Source: an uncultured Alistipes sp.
Lineage (GTDB): Bacteria; Bacteroidota; Bacteroidia; Bacteroidales; Rikenellaceae
DNA length: 64,000 nucleotides
Direction of reading: 5' to 3'
Assembly: GCA_947573795.1 (NCBI GenBank)
Contig: CANPHE010000006.1
Coordinates: 1-64,000 of the forward strand
Part shown: in pieces, positions 16,681-24,257 of the stretch
How the letters are laid out: each line of letters opens with the position of its first letter
How positions within the stretch are numbered: position 1 is the stretch's first letter
The notes under the pieces: generated by a model
Told to the model about the DNA's origin: nothing
The model's database searches: none
The model's input: the letters and a program-made list of their open reading frames with translations, nothing else
Position numbers and translations under genes: made by a program

Positions 16681-16706
16681 TTCTTCGATCCAAATTCCCG
16701 AGTCTT

Positions 16707-19679
16707 ATGACCAGCAGTTTCGACCAATACCTGCCCGACGAGAACCAGACGCAGTACCGGTTCATGAAATACCGCATCCACAAAATCCTGCTCGTCTGTT
16801 GCAGTTACGACGGCTATATTTTGGAGGAGGACGGACACATCGAGTCGCAGATCAACCGCGAATATATCGATCTGAACATGTCCAATCCCCCGTCGTTCAC
16901 CCACGTGAGTTCGACGAGCGAGGCGCTGGAGCTGCTCTCGGCCGACGATTCGTTCGACTTCATCCTGACGATGTACAACGTCGGCACGCCCGACGTCTTC
17001 ACCTTCGCCAAGATCGTCAAGGAGCGTCATCCGCAGATTCCCGTGGCGCTGCTGACCTCCTTTTCGAAGGACATCTACCGCCGCATCGACGAGCAGGACC
17101 GCTCGGGACTGGACTATCTCTTCTGTTGGCACGGAAATCCGGAACTCATCATCGCCATCATCAAGCTCATCGAGGACAAGATGAACGCTGCGGAGGATAT
17201 CGAGCAGGGGGGCGTGCAGGCGATCCTGCTGGTCGAGGACTCGATCCGTTTCTACTCGACCTACCTGCCCGAGCTCTACAAGCTGCTGCTGTTGCAGAAC
17301 ACCGAATTCCTCAAGGACGCCTTCAACGAGCAGCAGCAAATCCTGCGCAAACGGGCCCGGCCCAAGATCCTGCTCGCCACGAGCTACGAGGAGGCTGTGG
17401 AACTCTACGACCGCTATAAGAAAAACCTGCTGGGCGTGATCTCCGACGTGGGCTTCGTGCTGCACCGCAACGATCCGCCGCAGAGCGAGAAGCTCGATGC
17501 GGGCATCGACCTCTGCCGCCGCATCCGCGAAGACAATCCGCTGATGCCCGTGCTGCTGCAATCGTCGCAGACGGCCTTCGCCGCCGAAGCCCGGGCGTTG
17601 GGCGCCGGATTCATCGCCAAGAACTCGAAAACGCTGCTCACGCAGTTGCACGACTATATCTCCAAGGAGTTCGCCTTCGGCGATTTCGTCTTCGAGGACC
17701 CCGATACGGGCGAGGAGCTGGGGCGGGCCCGCGACCTGGCGCAGATGCAGCGGATGATCGCCACGATCCCCGACCGGGCCTTCGAATACCACACCTCGCA
17801 GAACCACCTTTCGAAGTGGCTCTACTCGCGCGGTCTGTTCCCGCTGGCCGCCGCGATTCGCCGCTACGACAAGGGCCATTTCTCCTCGGTCGAGGAGCAC
17901 CGCCGCGCTCTGGTCGACCGTATCCGCGATTACCGCCGTCTGTTGGGGCAGGGCGTCATCGCGCGCTTCGATCCCGAAACCTATTCCGATGCCGTGGCCT
18001 TCGCCCGCATCGGCGAGGGATCGCTCGGCGGCAAGGCCCGCGGCCTGGCGTTCATGAACTCGATGCTCATCAAATACCGCCAGTACGACAAGCACGACGA
18101 CGTGCGCATCATGATTCCCCGCTCGGTGGTGATCGCCACGGGGTATTTCGACGAGTTCATCCGCCTGAACGGTCTCAAGAGCATCATCGCGCAGGAACTT
18201 CCCGACGAGGTGATCCTCTCGGAGTTCATCGCTTCGAGCATTCCGCTGTCGTTGCAGGCCGAGCTGAAAGCCTACATCCGGACGGTGCGCACGCCGCTTG
18301 CCGTGCGTTCGTCGTCGAAGCTCGAAGATTCGCACTACCAGCCCTTCGCCGGCATCTACTCCACCTATATGATCCCTTATGTCAAGGACGAGGATCAAAT
18401 GCTGCGTCTGTTGCTGCGCGCCGTCAAGAGCGTCTACGCCTCGGTCTACTTCGCGGCATCGAGGGCCTATATCCAAACCTCGCAGAACCTCATCTCGGAG
18501 GAGAAGATGGCCGTGATCGTCCAGGAGGTGTGCGGCACGGAGCAGAACGGGGTGTTTTTCCCCACTTGCTCGGGCGTAGCCCGCTCGATCAACTACTACC
18601 CCTTGGGCGACGAACGTCCCGAGGACGGGGTTTGCAACCTGGCGATGGGACTGGGCAAACTCGTCGTCGACGGGGGCCGTACGCTGCGCTTCTCGCCCCG
18701 CTTCCCGCAGAAGGTGTTGCAGACCTCGACGCCCGAACTGGCGCTGCGCGACACGCAGAACGAGGTGCTGGCGCTGAACCTGCGTCCCGAGGCGTTCCGT
18801 ACCTCGATCGACGACGGCGTGAACCTCCAGCGGCTCTCGCTCGCTCAGATCGGCGACTACCGCAACGCGCGCTTCGTCTGCTCGGTGTGGGACCGCGAGA
18901 ACGAACGCATTTCGGACAGTCCCTTCGACCGGGGACGTCGCGTGATTACGTTCAACAATATCCTTAAATACAACACCTTCCCGCTGGCCGAGATCGTGGC
19001 CGATATCCTCCGCATGGGGGCCGAGGAGATGCGGTGCCCCGTCGAGGTGGAGTTCGCCGTGAACATGGACGTCCCCTCGGGGCAGCAGCGGATTTTCAAC
19101 CTGCTGCAAATCCGGCCGATCATCGACAACCAGGACAACCGCCCCGTGGATTGGGCGGCCGAAGATTCCTCCCGGGCGCTGATCTACGGCGAAAATGCGC
19201 TGGGAATCGGCCTGATGAACGATATTTCGGATATCGTCTACGTCAAGAGCGGCGCGTTCGACTCGCTCTCGACCGAACGCATCGCCGACGAGCTGCTGGC
19301 GCTCAACGCCCGGATGCGCGAAGCGGGACGCGGCTACGTGCTCGTCGGTCCGGGACGCTGGGGATCGTCCGATCCCTTCCTCGGGGTGCCGGTCAAGTGG
19401 TCGCATATCTCCGAAGCGAAAGTCATCGTCGAGTGCAGCATCGATCGGTTCGAGGTCGAGCCTTCGCAGGGCACGCACTTTTTCCAGAATGTCACCTCGC
19501 TGGGCGTCGGCTATCTGACGATCAATCCGTTCCGCGGCGACGGCATCTTCCGCGAGGAGGCGCTCGACGCCCGTCCGGCCGCCTGGGAAGGGACCTACCT
19601 GCGGCAGGTGTCGTTCGAACGGCCGCTGCATGTGGCCATCGACGGCCGTTCGAATAAGGGAATCGTCCGCGAGGAGTGA
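16707..19679 (+). CDS. Double receiver-like and PEP/pyruvate-binding (PPDK_N) fusion protein
   Basis: A 990-residue cytosolic protein. Residues about 27-155 look like a receiver domain without the phosphoacceptor (FDFILTMYNVG has no Asp at the usual place). Residues about 170-310 form a second receiver that keeps the key residues: VED near 175, SD near 245, a Ser-rich switch (LLQSSQ) and AKN near 303. From about 430 to 800 is an ATP-grasp PPDK_N/PEP-synthase-type domain (GSLGGKARG near 435, PLAVRSSSKLEDS near 530, FNLLQIRP near 797). The phosphohistidine swivel and PEP-barrel domains of true PEP synthase are absent. It may be a phosphorylation-controlled nucleotide-dependent enzyme, but the reaction is unknown. 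Name-only annotations as PEP synthase would mislead. Confidence 0.85.
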   Translation: MTSSFDQYLPDENQTQYRFMKYRIHKILLVCCSYDGYILEEDGHIESQINREYIDLNMSNPPSFTHVSSTSEALELLSADDSFDFILTMYNVGTPDVFTFAKIVKERHPQIPVALLTSFSKDIYRRIDEQDRSGLDYLFCWHGNPELIIAIIKLIEDKMNAAEDIEQGGVQAILLVEDSIRFYSTYLPELYKLLLLQNTEFLKDAFNEQQQILRKRARPKILLATSYEEAVELYDRYKKNLLGVISDVGFVLHRNDPPQSEKLDAGIDLCRRIREDNPLMPVLLQSSQTAFAAEARALGAGFIAKNSKTLLTQLHDYISKEFAFGDFVFEDPDTGEELGRARDLAQMQRMIATIPDRAFEYHTSQNHLSKWLYSRGLFPLAAAIRRYDKGHFSSVEEHRRALVDRIRDYRRLLGQGVIARFDPETYSDAVAFARIGEGSLGGKARGLAFMNSMLIKYRQYDKHDDVRIMIPRSVVIATGYFDEFIRLNGLKSIIAQELPDEVILSEFIASSIPLSLQAELKAYIRTVRTPLAVRSSSKLEDSHYQPFAGIYSTYMIPYVKDEDQMLRLLLRAVKSVYASVYFAASRAYIQTSQNLISEEKMAVIVQEVCGTEQNGVFFPTCSGVARSINYYPLGDERPEDGVCNLAMGLGKLVVDGGRTLRFSPRFPQKVLQTSTPELALRDTQNEVLALNLRPEAFRTSIDDGVNLQRLSLAQIGDYRNARFVCSVWDRENERISDSPFDRGRRVITFNNILKYNTFPLAEIVADILRMGAEEMRCPVEVEFAVNMDVPSGQQRIFNLLQIRPIIDNQDNRPVDWAAEDSSRALIYGENALGIGLMNDISDIVYVKSGAFDSLSTERIADELLALNARMREAGRGYVLVGPGRWGSSDPFLGVPVKWSHISEAKVIVECSIDRFEVEPSQGTHFFQNVTSLGVGYLTINPFRGDGIFREEALDARPAAWEGTYLRQVSFERPLHVAIDGRSNKGIVREE

Positions 19680-19731
19680 TTCCGGCACGGAAATCGCGCA
19701 TGTGCGGAAAACATTGAACTTTTTTCCGTGC

Positions 19732-20724
19732 ATGAAAACTTCCTACCTCGGGCTCGAACTGCGCAGCCCGGTCATCGTCGGCAGCTCACCCTACACGGCC
19801 GATGCCGAGGGTGTCGAACAGTGCGCTCGCAACGATGCGGGCGCCGTAGTGCTCAAATCGATCTTCGAAGAACAGATTCTCCACGAGGCGGCGGCTCTCG
19901 AATACGCCTCCTCGGCCGAGGGGATCGGCGCTCCCGGCATGGGCGATGCGGGCGAGTACCTCGAACGCTATCTGGGCGACCATTATAAAGCCGAATACCT
20001 GCGACTCGTCGAACGTGCTGCGGCAACGGGGATTCCCGTGATCGCCAGTATCAACTGTATCGGCACCGAAGCGGGGTGGACGGATTATGCCGCCGCGACG
20101 GCCGGTGCGGGTGCCGCAGCGATCGAACTCAACATCTTCCTGCAACCTACCGACCGCGATCGTTCGTCGGAGCAATTGGAGAGCGCCTATGCCGCCGTCG
20201 CGCGGCGTGTCGTGCAGGCCGTGGACATTCCCGTCGCGGTGAAATTGCCCCTGCGGCTGACCAACTTTCTCGCCGTCGCCGAGCGGCTTCGGGCCTACGG
20301 CATTCGGGGTGCGGTGCTGTTCAACCGCTTTTTCGAGCCCGACATCGACATCGAGCACCTGCGTTTCACGGCGGGCGATCCCTTCAGCGAACCTTCGGAG
20401 CTTCGGAACGTGCTGCGCAGCGCGGCGCTGTGCACGGCCTGCGTGCCGCAGTTGGACGTAGCCGTCTCGACGGGCGTGCACGACGGTCCGGCGGCCGCCA
20501 AGGCCCTGCTGTGCGGCGCTTCGGCCGTCGAGGTCTGCACGGCGATCCACCGCCGGGGTTACGGAGCGATCGGGGAGATGAACCGTTTCCTCGACGACTG
20601 GGCCGCGCGGCACGGCTTCGCCTCGCTGGACGAATTCCGCGGACGGCTGAGCGCCGCGAATGTCGCCGACGAGGTGTTCCAGCGCGTACAATATATGAGG
20701 TACTTCCCGCACGGCGTTCGGTAA
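19732..20724 (+). CDS. Dihydroorotate dehydrogenase-like flavoprotein
   Basis: A 330-residue TIM-barrel protein of the PyrD/PreA family, probably FMN-binding. Visible strands and loops are LRSPVIVGSSPYTAD, VVLKSIFEEQI, VKLPLRLTNF and the late ALLCGASAVEVCTA phosphate-binding segment. The family annotation is usually dihydroorotate dehydrogenase-like because PyrD activity has not been shown for these paralogues. No pyrD partner gene (pyrK) is adjacent. ATG 19732 gives the conserved MKTSYLGLELRSP. Upstream codons belong to the end of the preceding gene in another frame. It follows the fusion gene by 52 bases and may be co-transcribed. Confidence 0.85.
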   Translation: MKTSYLGLELRSPVIVGSSPYTADAEGVEQCARNDAGAVVLKSIFEEQILHEAAALEYASSAEGIGAPGMGDAGEYLERYLGDHYKAEYLRLVERAAATGIPVIASINCIGTEAGWTDYAAATAGAGAAAIELNIFLQPTDRDRSSEQLESAYAAVARRVVQAVDIPVAVKLPLRLTNFLAVAERLRAYGIRGAVLFNRFFEPDIDIEHLRFTAGDPFSEPSELRNVLRSAALCTACVPQLDVAVSTGVHDGPAAAKALLCGASAVEVCTAIHRRGYGAIGEMNRFLDDWAARHGFASLDEFRGRLSAANVADEVFQRVQYMRYFPHGVR

Positions 20725-20753
20725 CGGACCTCGGTGCGGTCCTTCCGCCGGCG

Positions 20754-20912
20754 ATGCGCGGCGATTCCTTCCTTCGGGACGGAGTCGCCGCGCATTGTCG
20801 TATACCCGGCCGGAGTGCATTTCTTTCGCCGCGAGGGGCAAAAATCCCGCGGCGCCATTACGTAATCGTGCGTCGTGTTGTGTTCTTCATATAGGCGCCG
20901 CTCGTCGGCGCC
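20754..20912 (+). other. Structured region upstream of the GLUG lipoprotein operon
   Basis: Three strong inverted repeats lie in the 236-base gap: a 15-base stem with one wobble pair (20754-20768 with 20781-20795), a 7-base stem CGCCGCG/CGCGGCG (20827-20854), and GGCGCCG/CGGCGCC with a 5-base loop (20894-20912). None has a T-run. No TAnnTTTG box with a matching -33 was found before the ATG at 20961. The first stem could end the DHOD-like transcript, and the others may shape the operon leader. Confidence 0.6.
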
Positions 20913-20960
20913 CGCCGACAAGCATTGTAAACCGAATAAATAACCTTAAAACTCAAGCGA

Positions 20961-23900
20961 ATGAAAAGAATCTTGACGCTATTGTTCGCCGCGGCGGCCG
21001 TACTGGGGTACGGGTGCAGCGACGACTACGACGATTCGGGGCTCTGGAAGGACATCGACGGGATGTACAAATCCCTCAATGACCTGAAAACCCAGATCGT
21101 GTCGATGCAGGAACAGCTCGACGCGCTGACCGCGATCGTCTCCTCGGGAGCCGTGACGGGCATCACGCAGGATGCCGACGGCAACTACGTGATCCGCTAC
21201 AAGGATGCCGAGAACGTGGAACACACGATCCATGTCGCCACGATGGACCAGGCCAACACGCAGCCGATCATCGGCATGGCGCAGGAGGGCGGCGTGACCT
21301 ATTGGACGACCACCGTAGGCGGGAAGACGAGCTTCGTGCTCGACACCGACGGCAAGAAGATCCCCGTGACGGGCCGTACGCCCGAAATCGGCGTGGATGC
21401 CGAAGGCTGCTGGACGCTCTTCGGACAGCGGATCGTCGATGCCGCGGGCAAGCCCGTGCGGGCCGAAGGCAAGGCGGCCTCGGTCATCACCGCGGTCGAG
21501 ATGCAGGGCGACGGCACGGTGGTCTTCACCCTCGGCGGCGGCGTGAAAGTGACGGCGCAGGTGCTCAACGGCTTCGACGTGCGCTTTGACGTCGAGACCA
21601 AAACCACGGTCGACGATCCTTCGGCCCCGCTGACGATCCATTATACGTTGGTCGGCGAAACCGAAACCTCGGTGCTCTCGATCGAGCGCGCGGAGGGTCT
21701 CGCCGCCGCGCTCAATACGGCGGCCAAGACCATCACGGTGACCTTCCCGGCCGATTTCGAGGAGGGACGTTTGATCGTCATGTTCTACGACGGCGCCGAT
21801 AACGTCGTGCTCAAACCGCTGGTCTTCACGACCCTCGCAGGAGCTCCGACCGGCATCCGCTCGGCCGACGACCTGAAGGCTTTCGCTTCGGCCTTGAATG
21901 CGGGCAAGAGCCTCGCGAAGTGGACGATCGAGGGCGAAATCAAGCTCATGGGCGACATCGACATGACGGGTGTCGACTGGAGCGACTACGTAATCGGCGG
22001 CAAGGTGACGCCCAGCACGACGGATGCCAACAAGGCCGTCGAGTATGCGATGGGCGAACAGGTCTTCGCCAAGGTATTCAACGGCGACGGCCACACGATC
22101 CGCAACATCGATTGGACGTTCGACGTGGCGGACGGCAATGCGGCCCACGGCCTCTTCTCGGCGCTCGCGGCCGAGGGCGAAATCAAGAACCTCACGCTCG
22201 AAGGCCGCATCCGGCTGACGGGCGATGCTCCGCAGGGCGCTGCGATCGGTGCCGTGGTCGGTTATGCCGAGGGCAAACTCACGAATTGCCGCAGCAAGGT
22301 AGCGATCGCCTTCGAAGGCAGCGATGCGGCCAACGTCTCGGTATGCCAGGGCGGTATCGCCGGGTATGCTTCGAAAGCCGTGCTGAGCGGATGCGTCAAC
22401 GACGGCGCGCTCACCTGCGGCACGATCGCCAACACGGGCAACGGCACCAACTCGGGCTTCCACCAGGGCGGTATCGTCGGCGTGATGAAGGAGACGACGC
22501 TGACGGAGTGCGTCAACAACGGTGCGCTCAGCGCTCCTGCGGGCCGTGGCGGCGGTATCGTGGCCGTGGCGACGAGCGGTACGGCGACTTCGTGCACGAA
22601 CAACGGCACGGTGCAGGACGACGTGGCGGGTATCTTCGGCGCCAATCCCGGCTACAAGCGCATGGGCGGTCTGGCCGGAGGCGCTTCGGCCGGCATGACC
22701 TTCACGGCATGCGTCAACAACGGCAACGTCTTCTCGCAGTTAGGATGCCGCACGGGCGGCTTCGTCGGCCACAACGAGGGCAAGATCGTCAAGTGCGAGA
22801 ACAAGGGCATCATCCTCTCCGACCATACGGCGTCGGGATCGAACCTCCACGGTGCGGGATGGGCCGCCGGATACAACAAGAGCGCGGATCTGATCGCGGA
22901 GTGCATCATCGGCGGCCGCGTGGGCGACTGGACCGAATATAAGAACGATCCCTCGAAAGCACCCGCCGCGACCTATGCGATGGCCGTCGTACACGGCCAG
23001 TTCAACCCGGCGCTCAACGGACTGAGCGATCTGATGGACGAATACTACGAATGGACGCTCAAGACGCAGCGCGAACTGGCGCCCGGCGTCACCTATTACC
23101 ACTATTCGATGAACAACTTCGCGCAGAACGTCTACGTCGTCGAAGCCGATCTGTCGAATCCTTCGGTGATGATCGAGACGGTCATCGCCGACGAATTGTG
23201 CCTCAATCCCAACGCCAACAACAACTCGAACAACGGCAAGAACATCCGCGAAACGCTGTCGGAGACCTGCGTGCGCCGTCGCGCCGAGGGCCGCAACGTC
23301 GTGGCGGGTATCAATACCGGTTTCTTCAATTCGCACGACGGTTTCCCGCGCGGATTCCACATCGAATACGGCGAACCGGTCTTCGTCAACAACCCCACCG
23401 TCCGCAAGAGTCTGACGAACCATCGTCCCGGCTTCACCTTCTTCGAGGACCGGACGATCAGCTTCAGCAACCGCGACTTCTCGGGCAGCGTCGAGGTCGG
23501 CGGCAAGGAGTACGAATTCTATTCGGTCAACGATACGATCGTGCGGCTGAACAATACGGACGGCTACGAGGCCAACCTCCTCACGTCGCGCTTCAAGAAG
23601 GAGCCCCATCCGGGTATCTTCAACGCCGTAGGCACCGAGGCGCTCTTCATCGCGGGTCGCGGCACCAAGCCGCTGACCGTCAACACGGGCTGGATCGACG
23701 GCACGGTGACCGCCGTAGTCGACGGCCGCGGCGGCAAACAGATCGACGTGCCGTTCGTCGACGAGCGTACCGACTGGGTGCTGCAACTCACCGGCACGAA
23801 GGCCGAGGCGCTGGCGTCGGTCAAGGCGGGCGATGCGATCCGCATCTCGATGAGCGTCGAGATCGGCGACGTCGTGAAGCCGATCGTCACGCACAATGCC

Positions 23901-24230
23901 AGCATGTACCGTTTCGTCAACGACGGCAAACAGGTCGCCGTGAGCGATACGAGTCTGATGCCGGCGACCTGCATCGGCGCCGACGAGGCGGGCAAGATCG
24001 TGAAACTGGTCGCCATCGACGGCCGCACCTCCTCGGATACGGGTATGAATTACCTGCACCTGGCCCGCACGATGCTCAAACTCGGCTGCTACAACGCCAT
24101 CCGCTTCGACGGCGGCGGCTCGACGACCATGTGGACCTGGCAGGACGGTGCGGGCAGCATCGTCAACCATCCGTGCGATTCGAAGGGCGAGCGCAGTTGC
24201 ATGAACTACATGCACGTACGTATTCAGTAA
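20961..24230 (+). CDS. GLUG-repeat lipoprotein with C-terminal phosphodiester glycosidase (NAGPA) domain
   Basis: A 1089-residue predicted lipoprotein (LGYGC). The Cys is followed by SDDYDD, an acidic stretch resembling Bacteroidota surface-export signals. Residues about 25-290 are DUF4988-like: a short coiled coil (LNDLKTQIVSMQEQLDAL), a GITQDADGNYVIRYKD strand and DAEGCWT. Residues about 300-660 are GLUG-type repeats (GGIVGV, GGLAGG, GGFVGH, each followed by CVNNG-like turns), expected to form a beta-helix or fibre. Residues about 690-1089 are a phosphodiester glycosidase domain of the NAGPA family (AGINTGFFN near 784; RFDGGGSTTMW near 1049). NAGPA enzymes remove GlcNAc from GlcNAc-1-phosphate diesters. 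First gene of a four-gene operon. Confidence 0.85.
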   Translation: MKRILTLLFAAAAVLGYGCSDDYDDSGLWKDIDGMYKSLNDLKTQIVSMQEQLDALTAIVSSGAVTGITQDADGNYVIRYKDAENVEHTIHVATMDQANTQPIIGMAQEGGVTYWTTTVGGKTSFVLDTDGKKIPVTGRTPEIGVDAEGCWTLFGQRIVDAAGKPVRAEGKAASVITAVEMQGDGTVVFTLGGGVKVTAQVLNGFDVRFDVETKTTVDDPSAPLTIHYTLVGETETSVLSIERAEGLAAALNTAAKTITVTFPADFEEGRLIVMFYDGADNVVLKPLVFTTLAGAPTGIRSADDLKAFASALNAGKSLAKWTIEGEIKLMGDIDMTGVDWSDYVIGGKVTPSTTDANKAVEYAMGEQVFAKVFNGDGHTIRNIDWTFDVADGNAAHGLFSALAAEGEIKNLTLEGRIRLTGDAPQGAAIGAVVGYAEGKLTNCRSKVAIAFEGSDAANVSVCQGGIAGYASKAVLSGCVNDGALTCGTIANTGNGTNSGFHQGGIVGVMKETTLTECVNNGALSAPAGRGGGIVAVATSGTATSCTNNGTVQDDVAGIFGANPGYKRMGGLAGGASAGMTFTACVNNGNVFSQLGCRTGGFVGHNEGKIVKCENKGIILSDHTASGSNLHGAGWAAGYNKSADLIAECIIGGRVGDWTEYKNDPSKAPAATYAMAVVHGQFNPALNGLSDLMDEYYEWTLKTQRELAPGVTYYHYSMNNFAQNVYVVEADLSNPSVMIETVIADELCLNPNANNNSNNGKNIRETLSETCVRRRAEGRNVVAGINTGFFNSHDGFPRGFHIEYGEPVFVNNPTVRKSLTNHRPGFTFFEDRTISFSNRDFSGSVEVGGKEYEFYSVNDTIVRLNNTDGYEANLLTSRFKKEPHPGIFNAVGTEALFIAGRGTKPLTVNTGWIDGTVTAVVDGRGGKQIDVPFVDERTDWVLQLTGTKAEALASVKAGDAIRISMSVEIGDVVKPIVTHNASMYRFVNDGKQVAVSDTSLMPATCIGADEAGKIVKLVAIDGRTSSDTGMNYLHLARTMLKLGCYNAIRFDGGGSTTMWTWQDGAGSIVNHPCDSKGERSCMNYMHVRIQ

Positions 24231-24257
24231 CCACACAGTGCTTATAAAAGAACAGAT

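Noticed and set aside
16707..19679. Calling the 990-residue protein PEP synthase (PpsA)
   Set aside because: Only the N-terminal ATP-grasp domain is present. The phosphohistidine and PEP-binding domains of PpsA are absent and two receivers are added.
19732..20724. Naming this gene pyrD
   Set aside because: The fold fits, but family members of this length are annotated only as dihydroorotate-dehydrogenase-like. There is no pyrimidine-gene context, so a symbol would overstate the evidence.
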